Of a DNA stretch of 64,000 nucleotides, positions 35,538 to 48,598 are shown piece by piece; the stretch's first letter is position 1, and the number at the start of each line of letters is the position of its first letter. The stretch comes from Diphasiastrum complanatum (lineage: Eukaryota > Streptophyta > Lycopodiopsida > Lycopodiales > Lycopodiaceae): NCBI GenBank assembly GCA_029204225.1, contig CM055103.1:19234925-19298924 (forward strand), written 5' to 3'. Made by a program: the position numbers and the translations under genes. Under the pieces are notes generated by a model that saw nothing but the letters and a program-made list of their open reading frames with translations, was not told the DNA's origin and searched no databases.

Positions 35538-36812
35538 TTAAGATTTGGATAGACTCCCGATGCTATTGGTGTTTCGTTCTCTGGTCCAATTTCTCGAGGC
35601 TTGTTGTTGAGTGGCAACATAAATGGCATATTGTTCTGAAGATCCACCTTCCTGATCATTACCATAGTTCCATTGCTCAACACTTTCGTAAGGTTCTGGT
35701 TCCATCAAATTGGCAAGAGGAGCGGAGTGTTTTGGTGGGACAGGCAAAGCTAGACGTTCTGGGTATCCAAGAGTAGATTGTTGCAGTCTTGCTGCTGGAT
35801 TTTCTCCATATTGTGGATCTCGATATCCCATCTGGGAATACCATTGCTGAATTATCCAAGGGTTGAAGCTGCAAAAAGTAGTCTCATGGTCAGGTGAATT
35901 ACACAGATGGCAAACACTGATTTCCATTCGTTTTTTCAATTGAGGACACTCGTTCACTGTGTGATTTCCTGTACAAATAGAACACCAGATATTTTCCCTG
36001 GTAGGAAAAGTCTTCGCAAACTTCTCAGGTTCCTTGTTCGCTTCTCCGTGAAAATTTTCCAATGCTTTGATCTTCTCATCAAATTGCAATGACAACTTTT
36101 CCATCTGTTTCTGCTGGATCTTCCCAAGTTTTTCGAACTCATTGAGCATCATTTCTGCAGTAGCATTGGCATTCGTTGATGCAATAGTGGTGGATGTTGT
36201 AGTAGTTTGCCCTGCTGTATAAGACAACATATTGACGTTCGGCTCATCATCTGAATCTTCATCCTCCCCCCGAATTGCATCGTCCATAGCATTTTGCAAA
36301 AGTGCGTACTCATTATGGCATTTCAGCTCACGTTTGATCCATTTAGATAGACCTGACAAAAACCACATAATCATGGCATTTTCATTAATCAGCGCATTTT
36401 CATTAATCAGCTCAGGTTCGCAATCAGATCTAAGATGTTTCACCCTTTCGATGTAATCTCGAATCATTTCCCGCTTTCCCATTTTAATTTTACTTAAAAG
36501 TAGGAAAGGGTCTTCCATAATCTTCCACGGTTAGAACCGTGTGATAAGGGCTCGTTTAACAACCTCCCAATCTGTATGCTCAGTTTAATTTTGGTTATAG
36601 TACCAATCTTGTGCTGCGCCTGTTAAGGCCATAGGAAACAACTTAAGTTTATCTTGAGGATAAATCTCACCATAGACCTCACAGGATTCAGCATAGATCT
36701 GTAGAAATCTAACTGGATCTGTTAATCCATTATATTTGGGTAGATCCAATCGGGGTGCTCTTCTAACAATAATTGGATTGACCTCCTGTGGAACACCTCC
36801 AGGGGCAGCCAT
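35538..36812 (-). pseudogene. gypsy gag with two zinc knuckles
   Basis: The gag begins at Met 36812 (MAAPGGVPQEVNP) with RLDLPKYNGLTDPVRFL and GAAQDWYYN, typical of the plant gypsy retrotrans_gag domain. A stop and frameshift near 36585-36520 separate it from the 326-codon frame 36518-35538. That frame carries MWFLSGL, an acidic stretch and two CCHC-type knuckles, CSICTGNHTVNEC and CHLCNSPDHETTFC. An in-frame 18-bp duplication near 36380-36412 repeats LINENA. A Gln/Tyr-rich tail follows. Confidence 0.88.
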
Positions 36813-37744
36813 CTTTACAAATTTAGATCAAATAAATAATGAGATTGGATCTAGATTTTTCCAAAAAACTATATCAGATTAGATCTGCTAAATCTATTCC
36901 ACTTTTCAAGAATCTGATTCTATATGATAAAAAAACTATCTGAAATTTGATCAAAATGATAAATCTCTCAGAATCCGATTCAGAATATATCAGATTTGAT
37001 CCAAATTTTGACAGAGTCTTGATCTGAAAAATCAAAAACTAAAAATAGGACTGACGAAGGTTCACTAGTCGAAGGTTGGCTCGACGAAGGTTCAATAGTG
37101 CTATTTTGAAAAAAAAAAAAAAAAACTCTTTGAACACTTTTATGGCAATTTCTTGGAAAATAACCTTCGCCGACTTCTCAGATGAAAGTTCTACACAGAT
37201 AAAATTATGAAAAATCGGACGAAGGTTTTTAACACAAAGAAATACAATTTTTGTAATCTGGCGAGGGTAAAAATCAAGATTTTTTGTGATCTGATCAAGA
37301 AGAATCTTCGCCAAACTCAGAAAATAGAATTTTTTTATAAATAAAATATTCTGGAAACTTGACGAAGGATCAAGAGTAATACTAGTAATTTTGCAAAAAA
37401 GTGACTTTTTTGACAAAAATATGACAATATGAAAACTGATTCTCTGAAACCCTTTCTATTTTTGGTATAATTTTTCAACGACCTAGCAGTAAATAGATCT
37501 GAATCACATCTTAGCACAGTAAATCGGGCGAAGGTTTTTTTTTTGTATTTTTTAGGGTTTTGATAATTTTTAGTGTTTTTTGGCAGTTTTTCTGATGTTT
37601 CTAGAAAATCTGCTAGGAATTAGTCTTCGCCCTTCAAACTGAAGGTTCTGTAAACAAAACCGAAGGCGTCTGCAACTCGGCGAAGGTTTTCTGAAAGCCC
37701 CATGAGAGTGATAACATAGTTCAGATTTCAACATGAATGGAGGA
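36813..37744. repeat. gypsy leader with RCGAAGGTTY array
   Basis: This is the noncoding leader between LTR and gag. About eleven copies or near-copies of RCGAAGGTTY in both orientations lie between 37053 and 37690 (near 37053, 37069, 37083, 37160, 37216, 37259, 37302, 37359, 37525, 37622 and 37677). It shares the motif with the spacer at 32.2-32.5 kb. No primer binding site was recognised. Confidence 0.85.
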
Positions 37745-38300
37745 TCTAACACTAACATCCATTAACACTAAGCATTAACACTACATCCATTAACCCTACT
37801 TCCATTAACCCTAAATCCACAACAATGATAGAAACTTACTCTTCTCTCTCTCCTTTTCTCTCTCACAAAAAGCATAAGAAATAGCAATCTCAATAATGAT
37901 CAAACCCAACAATTAGCAAATACAAAGGAAACATGAGAAATGGAGGAAAAAAGAGGAAGAGCGAGGACATTCATCAATCTATTTCTAAAGAGAACCAATC
38001 TGCTTTTATTGAAATGAAAAAATGAACATCAGGAACAACTCGAGTTGGTCTCTTTTTATAGTAGAGAGGAGGACCCTGGCCTCTGAATCCTATTGGTCCA
38101 GTCTTGCCTCTCTTTTTGTTTAAATTTAAAAAAGTGTGGGAACCATCAAAATTGGAGGGAAACCCAACTTTATTCACTAACTTGACATTTAGGCCCTGCG
38201 ACATTAAAAGTCTCGCAAAAAGACCTAAAGTCCTTTATTAACTTTTAACTAATCAATCAAATAACTATGTGATTATCGGGTTGGACTTACACACGCAGGG
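37745..38300 (-). mobile_element. probable 5' LTR of the minus-strand gypsy
   Basis: On minus, ACTATAAAAAGAG (complement 38052-38064) is a clear TATA, and TTCAATAAAAGC downstream could be the poly(A) signal. A possible start TGTGTAAGTCC lies near 38300. A short GTTAATGG microrepeat is at 37750-37815. The LTR end and primer site are not resolved, and no second LTR copy is present because the 3' side is truncated at about 29.98 kb. Confidence 0.5.
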
Positions 38301-38324
38301 TGCCAAATCTCTCTCACTTATTAA

Positions 38325-38790
38325 CTAGGGTTAGGATTATCTTGGGAGCCGCAAACCCTCCAACAATACCTCTGTTGAGTAATGTAAATCAACCATCCCG
38401 CTCTATCTTGATGAATTTGTATTCCTAGACAATAGTGAGCTTCATCCAAATCGGTCATGTCGAATTCGGAAGACATATGTTTAGCATCATTTACCTGGTC
38501 AATACTATTGCTAAAAAGAAATGTGTCGTCGGCATACAAGGTGCTGATAATGAAGGAATGCTACACCGACTTGAAGTCAATAAAGTAACTTGGATTGATC
38601 ATTTGCAAAGCTTAATCTTACAGTACCTTCACCTTTGATAGCTTGTGTGCTAGTGTCGCCCAGGTGAACATACTTCTTGGTACTGTAAGGGATATAGGAC
38701 TCAAAATAGTTGATGTGGCTGGTCATATGTTGTGTGGCTGTGAAGTCCAAAAACCAGGAAAAGTGGCTCGAACAACCTCGCTATAATTTT
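38325..38790 (-). pseudogene. Copia protease joined to RT fragment
   Basis: On minus, 38775-38610 encodes FLDFTATQHMTSHINYFESY followed by HLGDTSTQAIKGEG, a Copia protease whose DSG has become DFT. It jumps near 38570 to STLYADDTFLFSNSI, the RT catalytic YADD box, then DLDEAHYCLGIQI and QQRYC near 38360. Everything between protease and late RT is deleted. Confidence 0.82.
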
Positions 38791-38817
38791 GAATAGCGGA
38801 ATCGTAATAATGGTTGT

Positions 38818-39090
38818 AAGGCCCAATCTAGCTAAATAAGACCCCAAACTTATAGTAGAGGCACAAATGACCACTATAAATAGCTGAGGTCATGCTAAAT
38901 TTGCAGACTATTGTTCATTCTTTATATTTGAGTTTTAAGAGATCTTGAAGCTTTTTTTTGAGAGCTTTCTTGATGGGAATGGTGGTTCATGCTCTAGCTA
39001 CATGCCCTATCTTGTGAATGATCTTTAATCATGAATAAAGAATGCTTACTTTGCCTATTTTGGTGAAGGTTTAGATCCAAACACCCCTAT
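38818..39090 (+). repeat. dispersed LTR-like repeat, copy 4 (inverted)
   Basis: The sequence matches the reverse complement of 4775-5040. It shares a TAGTAGAGGCACAAA block, CTATAAATAG (38873-38882), GCTAATTTG-like text and TTTGAGAG.TTTCTTGATG. Only the TATA-proximal part is recognisable. An AATAAAG near 39033 could be its poly(A) signal. Confidence 0.6.
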
Positions 39091-39765
39091 TCGACTTACT
39101 GAAATCCAAAGACTCTAACCTTAAGAGTTGGATTGGATTTGATAAGTTTTGATGCCAACCTATGTCCCAGTTTTTAACCAATCTTGACTAGCTTGAACAA
39201 TTTAAAGAAATCGACATCTAGAGATTACCAAGATCTCAAAAAAGATTGTACACTCAAATATGGAATCCTTCCTATTCTAGACACCCAATGGGATCACAAC
39301 TTGATGACCCTCACACTCTCATAAAGAAAGCTTGACTAGAATCAATTTGAGCTTCATACAATCCTATGTCAATTCTACACACAAAAATTGAGAATTTTGA
39401 CCCCTACACACAACACAAGATCTATCCTCATCTCCACAATTTGATCTTTGATCAAACCTGCAAAACCACATTTTTTGCCACTTGAAACTCGGATCAAAGC
39501 ATTGGATCATCAGATCTACCCATAGATTTCAAATCCTTATGAATTTTTTTACATCTAGTGCAAAAAATTTCATCAAAATCTACAAACATGCCAATTTGAG
39601 ATTAACTCAAAGAAATGGCCTCCTCTTTGGTCAAACACACTTCCACGTGCAGAAAGACACCTAAGGCTCAAAAACAATGATTGATCTCAAATTTTTAATG
39701 CTACCACTTTTTGTTACCTCAAAACCTACTAATTTTGGACTCAAATCTTTTGATCAAACACTCAT
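39091..39765. other. sequence without recognisable gene
   Basis: AT-rich, with repeated TTGATCAAA-type words. It could be interior of the copy-4 element. No domain is found. Confidence 0.4.
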
Positions 39766-39769
39766 CCTC

Positions 39770-42494
39770 TTGTACTTGGCAGTTAGTCAACGATCGTGGT
39801 ATCCATTTTCTTAATGATATGATCCGACTACTGAGACTACTTATTTTCTGATCAAACACAGAAAGACAACCCCATACAATTGAAAGCTGAAAGGGCGAAT
39901 GAAATACTATGCAAGATCTTGAATAGGATCACTGTTGCACTTGCTACAGATTGGGATCAAAAGTTACCTTCAGTGCCCTAGGCATATAGAAATACGAAGA
40001 AGATCACAACAAAACAGACTCCTGATTTTCTTACATATGGTATGCATCCAATTTTGCCCATTGAATTCGAGGTGCCAACTTTTCATATACAAGCACAACA
40101 AATAGATATTGACTATATTAACGAAAGGTTGCTGACTATTGAAGAACTATTCGAATCTTGAAACAATTCGAAGGAGGTTACCAAGAAAATTCAGGAATAG
40201 CAAAAGAAAGAACAACACCTTCACAATCAATGAAGCCATTTTTTTTGAAGCCCTTGGACTGCCAACAGATGGTGCCGCCAATCCAACGTCCAAAGACTCC
40301 GTCAATGAGTCAACATATTTCTTGTCGAATTGTTATGTACCAAGCAAAGGGTATAAAATTACAATGGTAAGGAATGTGCAGATGAAGTTTTTATGCCAAT
40401 CAGGTGTTGTTTATTATTGATGCTGATGCTACCATCTCAGCTCAAAATTTTGGATACTTGATTGATGCACTGGCAGGCCAGCCAGTATGCTTTGGAACTA
40501 TTGCATACAAAGCATTTCTACACTAGATTAAGCACAAGAAGTTTGTTGCAGTGAGCACACATCTCGTGATTGTGCAAACATTTCGGCATCCTCATGGAGA
40601 CAAAGCAAAGTGTACTGGCAGGAAGGATGCTGATGACTATCAAGATTCCAGCCTCCTACAGAGCACCCCTGCACAAGTCTAGCCAACAGCCATTACCACC
40701 ATGGAGGTCGACAATAGTTCCAAAGGAAACATAGTCGGATGCTACTGTACAAACTATATCTGAGCCCTTTGCTGCAGTCAATACTTTGGTAGTCATCCCT
40801 GTCATGGACGGGTCTTCTCAGAAGCCAAAGTGTCCTGCATCTACGGATGATGAAGACACCATCTTTGACACCCAAATGCAAGACAAAGGCAAAGGGGATG
40901 AGAAAGCCACAGATGTCGTGATGAGGATGGCAAAGAAAACCTATACATGTGGTACCATCAGTTTTCCTTGAGTGACAAGGAAATTGTGGATAAACACCAT
41001 GCTTACGACCTACACATACAAGATAGTATGATGCAGTTGTTCCAACATACGGACGAGATGACCATCAACATTGAAATGTTGTCTAAGCAAATTACATCTC
41101 TGGAGACAGACAATAAGTTGTTGAATGAGCAAAATCACCCTTTGGGCTGAATGCTCTAGCAATCAAACGACGAAGCCCAATCATATAAAGACAAGAATAA
41201 GGCACTTCAGGCCAAATTTGTAGAAGAAAAATTTTGATTCTTTAAATTTTGAGCTTAATAAGGTCAAGATAGAAAAGACCTCTCTGCAGACCACATTGCA
41301 TGATGAGAGCATGAGGAAAATAAAGACAGAAACTGTCTTACAGCTATGCAGTAGCTTTGGATCAATCCAGATAGAGTCTATGAAGTTGCAGTCACTTCAA
41401 AATCAAATGCTCAAAAATTTTCGAGTCGAGTTTCTATTCCCTCTCGAGAATGACAAAATCACCTAGAGTATGTTGAAGCCTGCATCAAAATCTCCGACCT
41501 ACAGAAGGATGTAGCAGATCTTAAACAACAGCTTGAAGACCAGAAGCTCGCTGCAGGCATCCATAGACAGGACATTGCAGAAGCGCATCCTAAGACAAAA
41601 CGACTGAAGAGAAATCAGTCAAAGGTTTTTGCAGAATGCTTTGAAGTTTTTTCTGAACAATTCTGGAAGTGGAGTCCTTGCCATGTTAATATCGAATTAC
41701 AATGGCGTGTCGATTATTTGATGCTACTAGGCTCAATAGACATGGCATTCGAGGACTGGTAGACAGTTTGGAAAAAAAAATATTTCCTCTGGTTATAGGA
41801 CCAACTTAGCATAGAGAAAAATGATGTCTATGTTGGGCCATAATCCAGGGAAAATTTAAAGTTTCGCCATTCGGCTCAGTTGAATTGTATAGAGGCTCCA
41901 CATTCATGTATGCTCTAGAGTACATCCGCATAAAGAAGTACCAATTTTTGAAGCATAGCGACACGAAACGAAAATTTTGGAAAAAACATGCAAAGTTCAA
42001 GTTATATTTTCCAGATGGCCAAATGAATATTGAAGAATTCAATGACGTAGGTTTGTTGTATGGCATATCCAGAGCTGTACAGTATCTACACCGACTGGGA
42101 GCGAAAATTTTCAAACTATTTTGTGGAAATCAAGCACAATCTACAGGACATAGTTAAATCCCGCGAATGTAAAGCTTTTTGTACATATACTTATTGGTAG
42201 TTTGGCACATTTGCAGCCAAAACATTATTTTTTGTTTAGAATTTATTTGTAAAGTGTAAATTTATTCAATTTTCATCTACTTTGTTCGAACAGATTGCAC
42301 TTAGGAAAAACTTTGAAGAAGGCTTTTAGTTAGTACATGAACTATTTGAGGGCACTTTACTTCCTATAAGGTTGTCACCATATGGAAACTTACCTATTGA
42401 AAGATACACCAGAGCAAAAGCAGACATATTATTGCTTGAGTGTCAAAAAGACTTGGAAATGGCACAACAATATTACAAGGATCTCAATACATGA
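39770..42494 (+). pseudogene. partial gypsy: integrase end fused to extra ORF
   Basis: Integrase text begins at LVNDRGIHFLNDMI (near 39785) and continues through AERANE and FLTYGMHPILPIEFEV (to about 40135), closely similar to 48750-49000. A deletion near 40170-40215 then fuses it to the extra ORF. That ORF starts within FTINEAIFFEALGLP and has KDSVNESTYFLSNCYVPSKGYKI, a coiled-coil middle with many lesions, and a Trp-rich C-terminal domain at 41680-42160 (IELQWRVDY, LSIEKND, YIRIKKYQFL). A last exon at 42294-42494 (HELFEGTLLPIRL...) follows an apparent intron at 42197-42293. The pol-aORF spacer seen in the complete relative is deleted here. Confidence 0.82.
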
Positions 42495-42723
42495 AGTTTT
42501 TTCCAACTTCTTCTTGTATATGATGTTTCTGATTATGTGATGCTAATTATGTGAATGATGTCTGCTGATATTTGCTGAAATACTACGTACAGGTCATATA
42601 TTCAACAAGTGAAGAAATATCCTTACATTTGACCTAACAAATATCCACGACATGAAAATATTCTTTTCTCAAGAATGAATAAATCTCGAAACGAAAATTA
42701 TCTATTCAAGAAGATGTTTCACA

Positions 42724-43445
<722 letters not shown>

Positions 43446-43770
43446 GTTGAAATGTATGTTCAATGTCTCTCATGGAGCAAGTTCAAAACATGCATGTTTA
43501 TATTGCATGAAGTCAACAAAAGACTTATCAAGGAGTACTTGAGTTTCAAGAGACACAAGGGCACAAGTTGTTGATTCGTTAGAAACAATCATATTTGCAT
43601 ACTTTATGGAGAGGTAAGAATTCTAAATAAATTAATATACCTTCATGTTTTAAATACCAAGCTAGCGTTATCATGTAGACAAGTGATAGCTCAATTAGAG
43701 AAAGTTCTATCAAAAGCAAACTTTCATAAAAGATGTGTTTAAATGTCAAAGTGCTCAAAAAAGATAAACT

Positions 43771-44297
43771 CTCTTATACTAATGTACTATTCATGAGAAA
43801 TCAATGCTTGAGTTTGTGGATGTAGTTTGAAGTACTTGGGAGACATAGATTACATCACACACTACATGGTAAAATATTTCTTAATCTATATCTCACAATC
43901 TGAATATTATTGCAAGTTTAATGGATTTCATCTGGTAGATATACTAGTACATGCATCTCTTATATTACAGGACATTTAACAATAGCATGCAAGATTTTTT
44001 TGTGAAATACTATAGTAGCTTAAGTATATGGTCTCTTATATTAATGTATTATTGATTGAAAAATCAATGCTTGAGTTTGTGGATGTGGTTTGAAGTACTT
44101 GGGAGACGTAGATTACATCACACACTACATGGTAAAATATTTCTTAACCTATATCTCACAATATGAATATTATTGCAAGTTTAATGAATTTCATTTGGTA
44201 GATATACGAGTACATGCATCTCTTATATTACAAGACATTTAACAATAGCATGCAAGATTTTTTTGTGAAAAATTATAGTAGCTTAAGTATATGGTCA
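43771..44297. repeat. 262-bp tandem duplication
   Basis: The units 43771-44032 and 44033-44297 are about 90 percent identical by eye, over text such as TCAATGCTTGAGTTTGTGG and AACAATAGCATGCAAG. No coding content is recognised. Confidence 0.92.
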
Positions 44298-44583
44298 CCA
44301 CAAGAAATGGAATACTCCCATTGGCAATCGAGAGCAACATTTAATCATATTTGCTATGCAATCCATGCCATTCTAATCCTTGTGACTTGTTCAAAGTAAC
44401 GAGTCATGCACTGGTGTCGAGACTCTTGAGCATATCATGCTTTCTAGGAGTATACACAACAATAAAATGCGCGATTTTGACACAAGGTTTCAATGGATTC
44501 AAAAAAAATCCATAATCCATGAGAATCCAACATAATAATACGTCGAAAAAAAAAACTTTGCTAGAACTTTTTTTTTTTACGGT

Positions 44584-44746
44584 TGTCGGGTTCCGACAAA
44601 TAATAAATATGTCGGAATCCGACATCCCATTTCAAAGACACTGCAACTTTCTAATTGATGATGTCACTTGTCCATGCATAAAAAGAAGAAGAAGCATAAA
44701 GCGGATGTCGGATTTCGACAGATAATACAGATGTCGGAATCTGACA
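44584..44746. repeat. two pairs of TGTCGGAATCCGACA dyads
   Basis: The dyads are at 44584-44598, 44610-44624 (perfect), 44706-44720 and 44732-44746. Within each pair the starts are exactly 26 bp apart, separated by ATAATA-rich text, and the pairs are 122 bp apart. They lie 170-330 bp left of a gypsy insertion. Confidence 0.93.
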
Positions 44747-44917
44747 TTCGTGACTGAATTCTCAAAGCCGCGTTATATTTTTTAGGGTTTTCTCATTTTT
44801 TATTCTTGTAGGAAATTGTTGGAGATCGGCTTTTGATGCTTCTTCTCAACTCTATCGATTTCATTTGTCTCATTCCATGTACGATTCTTTTGTTTTGTTA
44901 TGTGCAACTAAGATTTC

Positions 44918-46175
44918 TGTGATGCCACGAAATTGTTAAATATTGAATATCAACATAAATATGGCATGATATACTCGAAAATGAGAATATGATCTGGATA
45001 AGTATAAATCATGAAGAGGCCTAAGTCATTTTTCGAGAGTATATCTCCTAAGTACTTGCCTTGTAGTTAAGGGCAAGACCTTTAAAAAGAAAGACCTTGT
45101 CTTGGATAACCTTCACTAGGTCGTCCACGCGAAACAACTAGATATGTAAAGACATGTTAAACTAGAGTAATCTTAACTCTTAGTAAAAGATACCTCTTAT
45201 GGTATAATTGAACGTATTTTCAGTCTAATTGTTAACTAGACCCTTTCGCGGGAGCGACACACTTGTTGTTTTAGAAGTGTGTTTGTTCGCCTCGTAGAAC
45301 ATATATTGATCTCACACGTCAGTCTCGAGCATCGAGAGAGAAGAGTTTATGCATATGTAAGAGGTTGAAGAAGTGAATAGAGTGCTGAGAGTTATTCTCC
45401 CTTATCTCTGTTCTCCACACTGTTGAGTGTGAGTGATCTTGAGTCTACTAGCAATCTCTAACGCATTACATGAATTATTCTCTGATCAGATAGACTCCCT
45501 AGTGCATTACAGTCGTTTGTTGTGTATTCGTAAAGCATGCTCTAAAGAACTGTCTTAAAATCATTTTATTCGTCTGTCAGAATACTTTCTTTTCGGCACT
45601 CGAATAACGACTATATTTGGTACAGTCTAGCATGATCATTGAATAGAATTGTATGTATACATATGAGATGACAGTCCCTGTCTGAAGAATTGAGGCTTTG
45701 ATCTGTGTTCCTGATTGTAATTGACATAAGTTTCTAACGTGCTCTAAAACTATTCGTGTTCTTTAATCATTAATCTGGACTTAAGTTGTTGAGAACTTCT
45801 GTCTATAAATGAACAGTTCGCGAACGCGATTAATTAATTGTCTGCACAACCATGAATACATCGAAATTTCTCGATCTGTTGACACCTTAATCAGCCGGAG
45901 TGTAGTACTGTTGTACTACTCTGATAACATCTCACATGTAGAATGCGTTTTATTCGATTTGATAGAGGCCAGATTGTTGTTTAGTGATTATTAACATTAC
46001 ATTCTCCAAACACAAGTAATATTGGTTACTTTCTAATGTCCGTCGACACCCAGAATAACACTCGAAACCATTTGTCATAAATTGTATTAAATACATAACT
46101 TTCTAACGCTGTCCTCTGTGGGAACGACATTATTTACTACAAAATCTATATTAACCTTGTTGGTATAGTACGACA
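44918..46175 (+). mobile_element. 5' LTR
   Basis: It is nearly identical to 53203-54462 over its whole length. Small differences include AAATATTG against AAATATTTTG near the start and a few base changes. It is followed 12 bp later by the primer binding site. Confidence 0.95.
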
Positions 46176-46187
46176 TATACCAATTTT

Positions 46188-46205
46188 TGGCGCCGTTGCT
46201 GGGGA
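46188..46205 (+). mobile_element. primer binding site, tRNA-Asp type
   Basis: TGGCGCCGTTGCTGGGGA lies 12 bp after the 5' LTR end, as in Athila/Tat-like plant gypsy elements. Confidence 0.9.
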
Positions 46206-46258
46206 TAGTCTAGGAAAGTTATAAGAAATCTGACACATCCATCTCCATCTCTAGTGTA

Positions 46259-48115
46259 TGTCAGATAGAGAATCTCGATTAGAACGATACCGTAAGCTTA
46301 GAGAGAAATTTTTATGAAGACAGAGTGAGAGTACTAGTCGACGAAATCTAGATGAAATCATTGCTCAGTTACTTGAACCCCTAATTAGCTTCGGCATGGA
46401 GGGTCTTACTGCACGTTTCACTTCTATCTCAAAAATTAAGTACAATTATTTTAAAGGGACTTTTTCCGAGATGATGATTCAGATTCTAACTCAAGTACGA
46501 GTTCTTCAAGCTCAGAGTCCGAAAGCAGCGATTCATCAGAATCAAAAGCTGATAAAGGAGAAAGAAAGAATAAACGACGATCCAAACAAAAAGACGACAC
46601 GAAAGTTGTCGAGGATAAGTCGTCAACTTCTAAAGTTGAAAAGCTTTGGAAGAGTAATATGGCTGACCTTAGTAAAAAGTTTAATGATTTGAAAGTGCAG
46701 ATCTCTGAAGTTGCAGACAAAAGACCAAAAGCGTCTTCTTCCATCTCAAGAATGTGGTGTACGAAATGTGGAAATTTTGGACACACTAAGGAAGACTGCA
46801 CCACTGTGAATGTCAAGTATATTGAAGATCCTGCCCATGAGGTACTTTTTATTTTTCAAAATGATGCGACTACTAACTATGTTCAAGGTACTGCAACTTC
46901 GGCCCAGCAGGACAGACTCAAGTTCACACCAAAAAGACATAATCCTCCTGAATTTGTTGGACCAGCGAAGTCTCAAACCACGACTAAGCCAGTGTCAGGC
47001 AACTGCTACAACTGTGGAGAGCCGGGATATTTTTCTCCCGACTCCTGAACCACGAAAGCCAATTGGTTATGTACCATTATTGTTATGGCCATATTCGGTT
47101 AAGGACCTGTAATAGTCCTAATATGGTAGACCGGCCCTCCAATGTTTGAGATTATTGGTCACTCCTAGATTTCATTCCACATCGAAGCCTGTTGGTGACT
47201 AATGACCTTGTGAGGACCCAAACACTCTAATTGAGACATATGGAGTAGTGCATGTATGTGTGACTGATATAGGCAGAAAGTATGCATGAAAAGTTGTGAC
47301 CTATTTATAGTTGACCTGCATGGGGATTGCATGTGCTCATGCATAAGATCCTACTCTCTATATATTGAAGTAGTGATTATTCCGTCGATGACTTGGTCTA
47401 GGTTACCTGATGAGCTCTTCTCCTCTTGTTGTCACATTGGCATGGCTTGGGGGCTAGATCCAGAAGGATTCTCTAGGAGGGATCTAGGTTTGGTTGGGTG
47501 GCTTTGCTCCACAGTCTCTCTTGTGTTTTCCTATCCTCATCTTAGGGGATTGTCCCTAGTGGTCTTTACAGTTATGTTCGAATTGCAGAGAGCCTGGCCA
47601 CAAGTATCCTGACTACCCTCAGCCGCAGAAGCCACGACCCAAATATCAGTATGTAGCAACACCAGCTGCTGTAGACTCGAAAGCAAAAGCTGCGACTGAT
47701 GTTGTTGTGCAAAGAATTGACGTTATTGAAGGAAAATTGGCGAAGACAGAAGACCAGTCCTGGCCAAGTGATGTGGAGAAGATATTCAAAGTCACAACGA
47801 GAAGCAAAGGCTCCTCGAAACCTGAACAAAAATCTTCGACGAAGCACAGAAAATCCTCGAAGAAGAAATCTTCTAGCAAGTCAACGAACAAGTCTACGAC
47901 TAAAGAAGATCTTAAAGATGACCCCGACTGTGACTGCGATGCTGCAAAGTTATTTGCAAAAGATATCTGCAAAGGAAATTATCAACACTGAACTTCAGTC
48001 GGCTGCTGCAGAGAAGGTGGTCACGTTCGAAAAAGGTGACGACGAAATCACGAAGACTAAGTTGTCTAGTGCTGTTATTGACAAGCCAATCTCGAAATCA
48101 AAGATGAAAGACTGA
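46259..48115 (+). pseudogene. gag, deleted and interrupted by a solo LTR
   Basis: The frame starts MSDRESRLERYRKLREKF (46259) and carries a nonsense codon near 46317. It drops directly into a Ser/Asp-rich stretch near 46460, so the capsid part is deleted. First knuckle: CTKCGNFGHTKEDC near 46755. Second: CYNCGEPGYF near 47010, with a frameshift after it. A third, CSNCREPGHKYPD, starts at 47575 just after the solo LTR. Lys/Ser-rich text to about 48115 completes it. The solo LTR plus one 4-bp target duplication is 489 bp, so reading frame 1 is kept across the insertion. Confidence 0.85.
47086..47570 (+). mobile_element. solo LTR inserted in gag
   Basis: The 485-bp insert has TG...CA ends (TGGCCATATT ... 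GTCTTTACA) and is flanked by the 4-bp direct repeat GTTA (47082-47085, 47571-47574). A CTATTTATAG near 47309 could be TATA. It shows no similarity to the host element's own LTR. Removing insert plus one duplication joins gag codons in frame. Confidence 0.8.
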
Positions 48116-48229
48116 CATCGTTACTAATATTGGCTCTCTTCGTCCGAACACCACTTTTGAACAACTGTTGGCAGATAACACTTATTACAGAAAGGTTTTT
48201 CTGCTCCTAAAAAGAAGAAAAAAATTTCT

Positions 48230-48598
48230 TTGCCAGATGCTGGTGTTTTGTCTATTAATTTAGGTGATCTCGGTGCACCTGAAATTGATGTTACCATTGC
48301 GGGATGTCCGATTGAAAAAGTGCCAACTGACTCTGGTTCTAGTGTGAACATAATAACAGAAGACACAACTCGTGCTTTGGGGCTGACTGACATTCAACCG
48401 ACACAGCAAAACATCAAGTTAACTGATTCGACACGACGAAAACCTGTTGGAGAACTGAAGAATGTCACTGTTTACATTCAAGCCAAGCCTTTCACAATAA
48501 ATTTCATAGTCATCAAACCACTCGGTTTGTCATCTTATTTTGTGCTAATTGGACGGCCCTGGCTTTATCAATCAAATGCAAGTGTTCATTGGAAATGA
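48230..48598 (+). pseudogene. gypsy aspartic protease, active site preserved
   Basis: The frame reads GDLGAPEIDVTIAG, then PTDSGSSVNII with an intact D-S-G (about residue 33), then ALGLTD, FIVIKPLGL and VLIGRPWLYQ. This is a complete retropepsin-like domain of about 120 residues. It ends at TGA 48596, and RT does not follow. In the relative at 34.5-35.4 kb the catalytic Asp is lost. Confidence 0.88.

Noticed and set aside
46451-46816. 121-codon minus-strand frame
   Set aside because: Antisense shadow of the Ser/Asp-rich gag region.
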